DNA of 22,083 nucleotides, taken from an uncultured Lachnospiraceae bacterium. GTDB taxonomy: Bacteria; Bacillota; Clostridia; Lachnospirales; Lachnospiraceae. Location: positions 1 to 22,083 of the forward strand of contig CAMWWJ010000013.1 in assembly GCA_947177925.1 (NCBI GenBank). Direction: 5' to 3'. Below, piece by piece: positions 13,916-20,356 of this stretch. The notes beneath the pieces are model-generated. The model was not told where the DNA came from, ran no database searches, and saw nothing but the letters and a program-made list of their open reading frames with translations. The position numbers were made by a program, and so were the translations under genes. Numbering within the stretch: the stretch's first letter is position 1; each line of letters opens with the position of its first letter.

Positions 13916-13939
13916 CTGTTTCGACCTCCTTCCTTAGAA

Positions 13940-14260
13940 TTAATCAATTACTTCACCTGTAGATTTTGCATAACGAACCTTTTTGCCGTTCTCCACCTTA
14001 AAACCAATCTTGGTTGGCTTGCCATTGTGAAGATACATAACGTTTGAAAGATCGATAGGTGCTTCCTTTTGAATAATTCCGCCGTTTTGATTTGCAGCAG
14101 ATGGCTTTGTATGCTTGGAAACAAGATTTACGCCTTCTACTACCACTCTGTTTTTCTTATGGTCTACGGAAATAACCTTTCCTTCCTTGCCTCTGCATTT
14201 GATTGCATCGCCAACCATAACTTTTACTGTATCGCCTTTTTTAATCTTCATTGTTGCCAT
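13940..14260 (-). CDS. rplX: Large-subunit ribosomal protein uL24
   Basis: uL24 is an assembly-initiator 50S protein beside the tunnel exit. The 106-residue protein has a KOW motif at its start (KIKKGDTVKVMVGDAIKCRG, 5-24) and GVNLVSKHTKPSA further on. The first ATG is chosen because GGAGG lies 7 nt upstream; the second Met, three codons in, is possible but too far. It is 11 nt after rplN. Confidence 0.97.
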   Translation of the reverse strand: MATMKIKKGDTVKVMVGDAIKCRGKEGKVISVDHKKNRVVVEGVNLVSKHTKPSAANQNGGIIQKEAPIDLSNVMYLHNGKPTKIGFKVENGKKVRYAKSTGEVID

Positions 14261-14271
14261 AGGGTAACCTC

Positions 14272-14640
14272 CTATAATACTTCCGGAGCCAGGGAAACAA
14301 TTTTCATGAATTGTTTGTCACGAAGCTCTCTTGCTACTGGTCCAAAAATACGAGTTCCTCTTGGTGTCTTATCATCTTTAATGATAACAGCAGCATTTTC
14401 ATCAAATCTAATATAAGAACCGTCTTTACGACGAGCGCCTTTTACAGTACGTACAACTACGGCTTTTACCACATCGCCTTTTTTTACAACACCGCCTGGT
14501 GTTGCATCTTTAACGGTAGCAACGATCACATCGCCGATGTTTGCATATCTTCTTGTAGAACCGCCCATAACTCTGATACATAATAATTCTTTTGCACCGG
14601 TGTTATCAGCAACTCTCAATCTACTTTCTTGTTGTATCAT
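14272..14640 (-). CDS. rplN: Large-subunit ribosomal protein uL14
   Basis: uL14 forms an intersubunit bridge and is the docking site of silencing factor RsfS. The 122-residue protein has the exact family length, starts MIQQESRLRVADNTGAKELL, and carries AVVVRTVKGARRKDGSYIRF (about 60-79) and GTRIFGPVARELR near the end. It follows rpsQ by 18 nt. Confidence 0.98.
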   Translation of the reverse strand: MIQQESRLRVADNTGAKELLCIRVMGGSTRRYANIGDVIVATVKDATPGGVVKKGDVVKAVVVRTVKGARRKDGSYIRFDENAAVIIKDDKTPRGTRIFGPVARELRDKQFMKIVSLAPEVL

Positions 14641-14658
14641 GCTAATAATCCTCCTGCA

Positions 14659-14913
14659 CTATTTCACTTTTTCAACGATTTCCACAAGTCTCCATCTCTT
14701 ATCCTTGGACAATGGTCTTGTTTCCATTACTTTTACGGTATCTCCGATGTTGCATTCATTATTTTCGTCATGAGCTTTTAATTTGTAAGTCCTCTTTACG
14801 ATTTTCTTGTAAAGCGGGTGCTTTACGTGGTCTTCAACTGCAACAACGATTGTTTTCTGCATTTTATTGCTTACGACCTTACCGGTACGTGTTTTTCTTA
14901 AATTTCTTTCCAC
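14659..14913 (-). CDS. rpsQ: Small-subunit ribosomal protein uS17
   Basis: uS17 is an OB-fold primary binder of the 16S rRNA 5' domain. The 84-residue protein starts MERNLRKTRTGKVVSNKMQK, with the signature GDTVKVMETRPLSKDKRWRL at 57-76. Normal length. It lies 36 nt after rpmC. Confidence 0.98.
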   Translation of the reverse strand: MERNLRKTRTGKVVSNKMQKTIVVAVEDHVKHPLYKKIVKRTYKLKAHDENNECNIGDTVKVMETRPLSKDKRWRLVEIVEKVK

Positions 14914-14949
14914 GGTCTTGACTCCTTTCTAACGTTTCTTAACCTGTTG

Positions 14950-15159
14950 TTATTCTGCAACTTTCGCTTTTTCAGTAATCACTGTCTGAATCCTGGCAAT
15001 ATTTCTTCTTACTTCCTTGATTCTGCTAGTATTATCTAACTGGTTGGTTGCATTCTGGAATCTCAAATTGAAAAGTTCTTTTTTAGCAGCTACTAACTCT
15101 TCCGCTAATTCTGCAGCTGATTTTGTCTTTAAATCTTCTACAAATTTATTAGTTTTCAT
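14950..15159 (-). CDS. rpmC: Large-subunit ribosomal protein uL29
   Basis: uL29 is a two-helix protein beside the tunnel exit, near the trigger factor site. The frame is open 23 codons further upstream, but that part lies inside rplP and looks non-coding. The start is the ATG at 15159 (MKTNKFVEDLKTKSAAELAE, 69 residues), preceded by AAGGCGGTG, one mismatch from the ideal site. It overlaps the end of rplP by 11 nt, so translation is coupled. The signature KKELFNLRFQNATNQLDNTS is intact. Confidence 0.97.
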   Translation of the reverse strand: MKTNKFVEDLKTKSAAELAEELVAAKKELFNLRFQNATNQLDNTSRIKEVRRNIARIQTVITEKAKVAE

Positions 15160-15586
15160 TTGATACACCGCCTTCCAAGTCTGCTTTAGAAACAATTTTA
15201 CATTTGCATGGAAGCTTATGTGTTGCAAGACGTAATGCTTCTCTGGCTGTCTCTTCTGCTACACCGGAGATTTCAAACATTACACGGCCTGGCTTCACAA
15301 CTGCTACCCAGTATTCCAGGGTACCTTTACCGGAACCCATACGAGTTTCTGCTGGTTTTGTAGTTACCGGTTTGTCCGGGAAAATCTTGATCCAGACCTT
15401 ACCACCACGTTTGATATAACGGGTCATGGCAACACGGGCTGCTTCGATCTGATTGGAACGAATCCAGCATGGCTCCATAGCCACAATACCGTATTCACCG
15501 TAACTGATTGTATTTCCTCTAGTCGCTTTTCCTGCCATGCTTCCGCGGAACTGTTTACGACGTTTCACTCTTTTAGGCATTAACAT
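15149..15586 (-). CDS. rplP: Large-subunit ribosomal protein uL16
   Basis: uL16 lies by the A site and is needed for late 50S maturation. The 145-residue protein starts MLMPKRVKRRKQFRGSMAGK, a usual clostridial start. It carries KRGGKVWIKIFPDKPVTTKP (about 68-87) followed by AETRMGSGKGTLEYWVAVVK, the loop near the peptidyl-transferase centre. Its ATG overlaps the rpsC stop by one base, and its end overlaps rpmC. Confidence 0.98.
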   Translation of the reverse strand: MLMPKRVKRRKQFRGSMAGKATRGNTISYGEYGIVAMEPCWIRSNQIEAARVAMTRYIKRGGKVWIKIFPDKPVTTKPAETRMGSGKGTLEYWVAVVKPGRVMFEISGVAEETAREALRLATHKLPCKCKIVSKADLEGGVSNEN

Positions 15587-16242
15587 TATTTATCGCTCCC
15601 TTCCTTATTTCCCTTAGTAGGAAGTACTTCGCCTTTGTAAACCCATACCTTTACGCCAATCTTGCCGTAAGTAGTGTCTGCTTCAGCGAATCCATAGTCA
15701 ATATCTGCACGAAGTGTCTGAAGTGGAATCGTACCTTCGCTGTAGAATTCGGTACGTGCCATATCAGCACCGCCAAGACGTCCTGAACAAGCTGCTTTGA
15801 TACCAAGAGCGCCTGCCTTCATGGTTCTTCCCATGCAGGACTTCATAGCTCTTCTGAAAGATACACGGTTTTCTAATTGAAGTGCAATGTTTTCTGCAAC
15901 TAACTGTGCATCCTTGTCAGGTCTCTTGATTTCCTTAATGTCTACTAAAACCTTCTTATCGGTTAACTTAGAAAGCTCTTTTTTGGTTACTTCGATCTCT
16001 GCACCGCCCTTACCGATGACTACGCCCGGTTTTGCAGTATAGATGATTACTTTTACTCTGTCAGATGCTCTTTCGATTTCAATCTTGGAAACACCTGCGC
16101 TGTATAATTTTTTCTTCAGGTATGTTCTGATATTATAGTCTTCTACCAGGAAATCTGCAAAATCAGCATCCGCATACCATTTGGAATCCCAATCTTTAAT
16201 AACGCCGACTCTTAAGCCGTGAGGATTAACTTTTTGTCCCAT
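15586..16242 (-). CDS. rpsC: Small-subunit ribosomal protein uS3
   Basis: uS3 forms part of the mRNA entry channel and has helicase activity with uS4 and uS5. The 218-residue protein starts MGQKVNPHGLRVGVIKDWDS. Its type II KH domain has the GKGG loop at 77-80 (KPGVVIGKGGAEIE). The C-terminal domain includes SGRLGGADMARTEFYSEGTI. Normal length. It is 11 nt after rplV. Confidence 0.98.
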   Translation of the reverse strand: MGQKVNPHGLRVGVIKDWDSKWYADADFADFLVEDYNIRTYLKKKLYSAGVSKIEIERASDRVKVIIYTAKPGVVIGKGGAEIEVTKKELSKLTDKKVLVDIKEIKRPDKDAQLVAENIALQLENRVSFRRAMKSCMGRTMKAGALGIKAACSGRLGGADMARTEFYSEGTIPLQTLRADIDYGFAEADTTYGKIGVKVWVYKGEVLPTKGNKEGSDK

Positions 16243-16253
16243 GATCTTTCCTC

Positions 16254-16640
16254 CTATCTTTCATCAAGCACAACTGTAATGTGGCTCATTCTCTTTTCGA
16301 TTCTATAAGCCCTGCCCTGTGCTCTTGGTCTTACTCTTTTCATTGTAGGACCTTTGTTTGCGTAACATTCAGCAATATAAAGGTTCTCTGCGTTCATTCC
16401 ATTATTGTTTTCTGCGTTTGCGATTGCTGATTGTAATAATTTCTTAATCACACTGGAAGCATATCTTGGATTGTATTCTAAGATAGCCAGTGCTGTCTGT
16501 ACGTCTTTGCCTCTGATGGCATCTAATACGAAACATGCTTTCTGTACGGATACTCTTGCGTAAGATAATTTTGCGCTGGGTCTTGTATCCTTTTGTGCAT
16601 TTCTCTCTCTTTTAATCTGGGATCTATGTCCTTTTGCCAT
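16254..16640 (-). CDS. rplV: Large-subunit ribosomal protein uL22
   Basis: uL22 lines the exit tunnel with a long beta-hairpin; changes there give macrolide resistance. The 128-residue protein has the core SYARVSVQKACFVLDAIRGK (26-45) and the hairpin/C-terminal signature KGPTMKRVRPRAQGRAYRIE (95-114), without visible deletions. It has a slightly longer N-terminus than E. coli L22. It is 21 nt after rpsS. Confidence 0.98.
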   Translation of the reverse strand: MAKGHRSQIKRERNAQKDTRPSAKLSYARVSVQKACFVLDAIRGKDVQTALAILEYNPRYASSVIKKLLQSAIANAENNNGMNAENLYIAECYANKGPTMKRVRPRAQGRAYRIEKRMSHITVVLDER

Positions 16641-16661
16641 GGATGAAACCTCCTTTCAAAA

Positions 16662-16943
16662 TTATCTTACTTTTGATTTCTTTTCGTCTTTTCCATGTCC
16701 TCTATAGGTTCTGGTTGCAACAAATTCACCTAATTTGTGTCCAACCATGTCTTCTGTTACATATACAGGAACGTGCTTTCTGCCGTCATGTACTGCGATT
16801 GTATGTCCAACAAATGATGGGAAAATCGTAGAACGACGAGACCAAGTCTTGATTACTTGTTTGTTTCCTGCTTCGTTCATAGCATCTACTTTTTTCAGTA
16901 AGCTTTTGTCAGCGAATGGTCCTTTTTTCAGTGATCTAGCCAT
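16662..16943 (-). CDS. rpsS: Small-subunit ribosomal protein uS19
   Basis: uS19 sits in the 30S head next to uS13 and bridges to the 50S subunit. The 93-residue protein starts MARSLKKGPFADKSLLKKVD and has the signature DMVGHKLGEFVATRTYRGHG (65-84). Normal length. It is 11 nt after rplB. Confidence 0.98.
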   Translation of the reverse strand: MARSLKKGPFADKSLLKKVDAMNEAGNKQVIKTWSRRSTIFPSFVGHTIAVHDGRKHVPVYVTEDMVGHKLGEFVATRTYRGHGKDEKKSKVR

Positions 16944-16954
16944 TTCTTCTCCTC

Positions 16955-17797
16955 CTATTTAAATGATCTGCCGTCTCTTCTTCTTACGATCAACTTGTTA
17001 GATTGTTTATTTTTCTTACGAGTCTTAAGACCAAGAGCCGGTTTGCCCCAAGGTGTGCATGGACCCGGACGACCGATACCAGTCTTTCCTTCACCACCAC
17101 CGTGTGGATGGTCATTAGGGTTCATAACGGAACCGCGAACAGTAGGTCTGATACCCATGTGACGTTTACGTCCTGCTTTACCAATGTTCACTAAGTTGTG
17201 GTCTGTATTTCCTACAACACCAATAGAAGCTCTGCAGATGATTGGCACCATTCTCATTTCGCCTGAAGGAAGACGAAGTGTTGCATACTTTCCTTCCTTT
17301 GCCATCAGCTGTGCGCTGTTGCCTGCGGAACGAACTAACTGGCCGCCTTTTCCCGGATACAATTCCACGTTGTGTACCTGAGTACCTACCGGGATATTTG
17401 CAAGAGGTAAGCAATTGCCAACTTTAATTTCAGCAGTTTCACCGTTCATAACCTTCATTCCGTCTGTTAATCCTTCCGGAGCGATGATATATGCTTTTTC
17501 ACCGTCTGCATAGCAGATCAGCGCGATGTTTGCTGTTCTGTTCGGATCGTATTCGATACCGATTACAGTTGCCGGAATACCGTCCTTACGTCTCTTAAAG
17601 TCGATGATTCTATATTTTCTTCTAGAACCGCCTCCGCGGTGTCTTACAGTAATTTTACCCTGATTGTTACGACCGGCATTTTTCTTTTTGGAAACACAAA
17701 GTGATTTTTCAGGAGTAGTCTTTGTAATCTCGGAAAAATCAGAACCAGTCATATTTCTTCTGGAAGGTGTATATGGGTTATATGTCTTGATTCCCAT
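16955..17797 (-). CDS. rplB: Large-subunit ribosomal protein uL2
   Basis: uL2 is a core 50S protein required for subunit joining and peptidyl-transferase activity. The 280-residue protein has the OB-fold region HRGGGSRRKYRIIDFKRRKD (53-72), an SH3-like domain, and the C-terminal signature SVMNPNDHPHGGGEGKTGIG with H230 and H232, the equivalent of the functionally important histidine. The start MGIKTYNPYTPSRR is standard, with AAGGAG upstream. The spacer to rplW carries repeat copies R4 and R5. Confidence 0.98.
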   Translation of the reverse strand: MGIKTYNPYTPSRRNMTGSDFSEITKTTPEKSLCVSKKKNAGRNNQGKITVRHRGGGSRRKYRIIDFKRRKDGIPATVIGIEYDPNRTANIALICYADGEKAYIIAPEGLTDGMKVMNGETAEIKVGNCLPLANIPVGTQVHNVELYPGKGGQLVRSAGNSAQLMAKEGKYATLRLPSGEMRMVPIICRASIGVVGNTDHNLVNIGKAGRKRHMGIRPTVRGSVMNPNDHPHGGGEGKTGIGRPGPCTPWGKPALGLKTRKKNKQSNKLIVRRRDGRSFK

Positions 17798-17847
17798 GAT
17801 TGTTTCTCCTTTCGGTTGTTTTATTGTCGTACTTTACTGTACATACT

Positions 17848-17880
17848 TTCCCCTGAGCCGTCAGGCGATGGGGACTTTCC
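17848..17880 (-). repeat. Intercistronic palindromic repeat, copy R4
   Basis: TTCCCCTGAGCC, then GTCA, then GGCGATGGGGACTTTCC. Same stems as R3, but a 4-nt loop replaces the 3-nt loop. It lies in the rplW-rplB spacer, in tandem with R5. Confidence 0.85.
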
Positions 17881-17885
17881 TTAAC

Positions 17886-17917
17886 TTTCCCTGTTGCCTT
17901 GGCAACGGGGACTCTCC
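17886..17917 (-). repeat. Intercistronic palindromic repeat, divergent copy R5
   Basis: TTTCCCTGTTGCC, then TT, then GGCAACGGGGACTCTCC. The internal loop of the other copies is replaced by pairing bases, giving a nearly continuous stem of up to 10 bp (CCCTGTTGCC against GGCAACGGGG with one wobble). The flanks match R1-R4. It starts 22 nt after the rplW stop. Confidence 0.7.
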
Positions 17918-17939
17918 GTTTTCATTTATTCATGCAATT

Positions 17940-18239
17940 TTACAGTCCTGTGAAGATTTCGATATCCTTGCTTTCTTCCGTTAACTGAACGATTGCCTTT
18001 TTGGTCTTTGCAGTTTTGCCCACTACCATGCCGCGTCTTTTCTTCTTACCGTCTGCGTTCATGGTATTTACTTTCTTTACCTTTGTTCCTTCGAACATTT
18101 TTTCAACTGCTTCTTTGATCTGTGTCTTGTTTGCTTCCGGATGAACTAAGAAAGTGTATTTCTTTTCTCCCATGCCGGACATGCTCTTTTCTGTAATCAC
18201 TGGTTTGAGGATTACATCATAATATTGAAGCGCTGCCAT
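17940..18239 (-). CDS. rplW: Large-subunit ribosomal protein uL23
   Basis: uL23 is at the tunnel exit and is the main docking site for trigger factor and signal recognition particle. The 99-residue protein has the expected YDVILKPVITEKSM (6-19), then KYTFLVHPEANKTQIKEAVE (26-45) and VKKVNTMNADGKKKRRGMVVG. Normal length. Its ATG overlaps the rplD stop by one base (TAATG). Confidence 0.98.
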   Translation of the reverse strand: MAALQYYDVILKPVITEKSMSGMGEKKYTFLVHPEANKTQIKEAVEKMFEGTKVKKVNTMNADGKKKRRGMVVGKTAKTKKAIVQLTEESKDIEIFTGL

Positions 18240-18859
18240 TATGCGTACACCTCCTCGATTTTCTTAGCGGAATCCTTTGTAAGAACAACGGTTCCTGCTT
18301 TCATAATGTCATATACATTGATGGTGTTTGTAGAAGCTGTCTGGATTGTAGGAATGTTTCTTGCGCTCAGCACTACATTCTGATCATTGTCAGCAATGAC
18401 TACCAATGCCTTCTTTACATTTAAGTTATCCATGACTCTCTTGAAATTCTTGGTTTTGATTTCGTCGAACTTCAATTCATCTACTACAATCAGCTTGTTT
18501 TCCTGTACTCTGCTTGTAAGAGCGGATTTTAAAGCTGCTCTTTTTTCTTTCTTATTTAACTTGAAAGAATAGTCTCTTGGTGTTGGAGCAAATACAACTC
18601 CGCCTCCTGTCCATTGTGGAGATCTTGTGGAACCCTGTCTTGCATGACCTGTTCCTTTCTGTCTCCAAGGTTTTCTTCCGCCGCCGGAAACTTCAGAGCG
18701 TGTTTTTGCTTTCTGTGTTCCCTGACGATTATTTGCAAGCTGTTGAACAACTGCCATGTGTACTAAATGTTCATTTACTTCAACACCAAATACCGCATCG
18801 CTTAAGTCGATTTTTTCAACTTCTTTGCCTTCCATATTATAAACAGATACGTTTGCCAT
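18239..18859 (-). CDS. rplD: Large-subunit ribosomal protein uL4
   Basis: uL4 reaches into the exit tunnel constriction. In E. coli it also binds the S10-operon leader and represses the operon. The 206-residue protein has the basic tunnel loop SGGGRKPWRQKGTGHARQGS (59-78) and SPQWTGGGVVFAPTPRDYSF (80-99), both conserved. The structured leader before rpsJ is a possible target, but that is inference. It follows rplC by 25 nt. Confidence 0.98.
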   Translation of the reverse strand: MANVSVYNMEGKEVEKIDLSDAVFGVEVNEHLVHMAVVQQLANNRQGTQKAKTRSEVSGGGRKPWRQKGTGHARQGSTRSPQWTGGGVVFAPTPRDYSFKLNKKEKRAALKSALTSRVQENKLIVVDELKFDEIKTKNFKRVMDNLNVKKALVVIADNDQNVVLSARNIPTIQTASTNTINVYDIMKAGTVVLTKDSAKKIEEVYA

Positions 18860-18884
18860 CTGAATGGTCCTCCTTTCATCCTAA

Positions 18885-19568
18885 TTAAGCTTCAGCCTTA
18901 GTGGTTTCTTTGATGGTTACTAAAGCTTTTTTAGGTCCCGGTACTGCACCTTTTACTAAAAGTAAGTTCTGCTCAGCATCTACTCTTACTACTTCAAGGT
19001 TCTTAATCGTAACCTTCTTGCAGCCCATATGTCCCGGCATCTTTTTGCCCTTAAATACTTTGGACGGACTGGAACATGCACCATTGGAACCTGCATGACG
19101 GTGGAACTTGGAACCGTGAGCCATAGGTCCTCTGGACTGTCCATGTCTCTTAATAGCGCCCTGGAAACCTTTACCCTTTGTAATAGCGGAAGCATCTACC
19201 TTATCTCCGTTTTCAAAGATATCTGCCTTGATTTCCTGTGCCAATGCATATTCTTCTGCGTTTTCAAATTTGAATTCTCTCACATATCTCTTAGAGGAAA
19301 CGCCAGCCTTGTCAAAGTGGCCTTTCTCCGCTTTCGTTGTACCATGTCTGTGGATTACTTCTTTTTTGCCGTTCTTGTCTTTGTTGATGATTTTGTCTTT
19401 CTTGTCAACAAAACCAACCTGAACTGCGCTGTAACCGTCATTATCAACTGTCTTGATCTGGGTTACCACACATGGTCCTGCCTGAAGCACAGTAACTGGA
19501 ATTAAGGTACCGTCTTCATTGAAGATTTGAGTCATTCCGACTTTTGTTGCTAAAATAGCTTTCTTCAT
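18885..19568 (-). CDS. rplC: Large-subunit ribosomal protein uL3
   Basis: uL3 starts 50S assembly and touches the peptidyl-transferase centre through a long loop. The 227-residue protein begins MKKAILATKVGMTQIFNEDG and has the signature KGKGFQGAIKRHGQSRGPMA (130-149). It is about 18 residues longer than B. subtilis L3, mainly from extra residues at about 64-78 (DKNGKKEVIHRHGTT). The loop end has GSNGACSSPSKVFKGKKMPG with two changes typical of Clostridia. GGAGG precedes the ATG. Confidence 0.97.
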   Translation of the reverse strand: MKKAILATKVGMTQIFNEDGTLIPVTVLQAGPCVVTQIKTVDNDGYSAVQVGFVDKKDKIINKDKNGKKEVIHRHGTTKAEKGHFDKAGVSSKRYVREFKFENAEEYALAQEIKADIFENGDKVDASAITKGKGFQGAIKRHGQSRGPMAHGSKFHRHAGSNGACSSPSKVFKGKKMPGHMGCKKVTIKNLEVVRVDAEQNLLLVKGAVPGPKKALVTIKETTKAEA

Positions 19569-19641
19569 TCTGTTACCTCCTTGTTTCTACAGCGGAACGG
19601 GTCATAAGCTTCTGCCTCGCCGTTCATACTAGATCCAGGTA

Positions 19642-19674
19642 ATATAAGAAATTATATCAACCAATTAAGGATCT
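19642..19674 (-). promoter_or_regulatory. Hairpin and possible weak internal promoter in the rpsJ-rplC spacer
   Basis: ATATAA/TTATAT (19642-19647, 19652-19657) form a 6-bp hairpin with a 4-nt loop, inside a wider AGATCC/GGATCT pair (19631-19636, 19669-19674). On the minus strand the same bases read TGATATAAT (complement of 19651-19659), an extended -10 match, but no -35 is present. The 125-nt gap is longer than most in this operon. Confidence 0.35.
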
Positions 19675-19693
19675 TAGTCTGTTCTGTTGCTTA

Positions 19694-20011
19694 TTATTTG
19701 TTTTTCATCTTGATGCCGATGTACACACCTGCCGGCATTTCAAGTCTTTGCAACGCATCAACCGTCTTCTGGGTCGGTGCGATTACATCGATCAGTCTCT
19801 TGTGAGTTCTCTGCTCAAACTGTTCTCTGGAATCTTTGTACTTGTGGGTAGCTCTTAAGATAGTAACAACTTCCTTCTTGGTAGGAAGAGGTACCGGTCC
19901 GCTTACCTGTGATCCGTTCTTCTTAACTGTTTCGATGATTTTTTTTGCTGAAGCATCAACTAATTGATGTTCATAGGCTTTCAGTGTAATTCTCATTACT
20001 TGGCTTGCCAT
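19694..20011 (-). CDS. rpsJ: Small-subunit ribosomal protein uS10
   Basis: uS10 lies in the 30S head and also serves as NusE in transcription antitermination. The frame is open 21 codons further upstream, but the start is the ATG at 20011 (MASQVMRITLKAYEHQLVDA, 105 residues). AAAGGAGG at 20023-20030 serves it at 11 nt, and the upstream frame runs through the ribosome binding site and leader. The signature VSGPVPLPTKKEVVTILRAT and the ending MPAGVYIGIKMKNK are typical. It is the first gene of the superoperon. Confidence 0.98.
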   Translation of the reverse strand: MASQVMRITLKAYEHQLVDASAKKIIETVKKNGSQVSGPVPLPTKKEVVTILRATHKYKDSREQFEQRTHKRLIDVIAPTQKTVDALQRLEMPAGVYIGIKMKNK

Positions 20012-20052
20012 AAAAAAAGTCGCCTCCTTTTCGCACTTTTGTTTCTTTAAGT

Positions 20053-20156
20053 ACGACAAGCGGTGACTGTACACTCTCCCGTGTGTGTCCTTATGACTTT
20101 CACACGTTGTTTCTGTCCCTTTGACAGACGTTTTATTTTGTACAGTGACTTGTCGT
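20053..20156 (-). promoter_or_regulatory. Structured leader RNA of the S10 operon
   Basis: A long closing helix is formed by ACGACAAG (20053-20060) with CTTGTCGT (20149-20156) and by CTGTACA (20067-20073) with TGTACAG (20139-20145), separated by an internal loop. Inside are two hairpins: TCTGTC/GACAGA (20112-20117, 20123-20128, 5-nt loop) and CGTGTG/CACACG (20080-20085, 20101-20106) with inner GTC/GAC. This three-way-junction layout ends 22 nt before the rpsJ ribosome binding site. No U-tract follows, so control would be translational or by another route. S10-operon leaders bound by L4 are known in gammaproteobacteria; L4 as ligand here is inferred. Confidence 0.65.
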
Positions 20157-20261
20157 CAGTTTCCTAACTTGACATTCGCTCCACGGAAAACCTGCAGTCC
20201 CTTTTGAATAAGAACCCGCAGCAACCTCACGCTTCAAAGCTATCATGCCACAGCAATTGCT

Positions 20262-20290
20262 AGTATACATGAGAAAAAGGGGTTTTGCAA
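20262..20290 (-). promoter_or_regulatory. Putative promoter of the S10 superoperon
   Basis: On the minus strand, TTGCAA (complement of 20285-20290, 4/6) and TATACT (complement of 20262-20267, 5/6) are 17 bp apart. The -35 lies inside the putP terminator hairpin. The start near 20255 would give a leader of about 244 nt before rpsJ. Confidence 0.55.
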
Positions 20291-20298
20291 CCCCTTTT
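20275..20298 (-). terminator. Terminator downstream of putP
   Basis: AAAAGGGGTT (20275-20284) and AACCCCTTTT (20289-20298) form a perfect 10-bp stem with a 4-nt loop; on the minus strand the stem ends in TTTTT. Two further AT-rich hairpins lie between it and the putP stop: CGAAAAAA/TTTTTTCG (20300-20307, 20315-20322) and AATCCGG/CCGGATT (20326-20332, 20351-20357). Confidence 0.7.
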
Positions 20299-20356
20299 CC
20301 GAAAAAATTGTTCTTTTTTTCGTACAATCCGGTTTTTTTATCTTTTTCATCCGGAT

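Noticed and set aside
15160..15228. Upstream extension of rpmC by 23 codons
   Set aside because: It is inside rplP in another frame and does not resemble uL29.
20012..20074. Upstream extension of rpsJ by 21 codons
   Set aside because: It passes through the ribosome binding site and the leader stem; the family starts at MASQVMRI or nearby.
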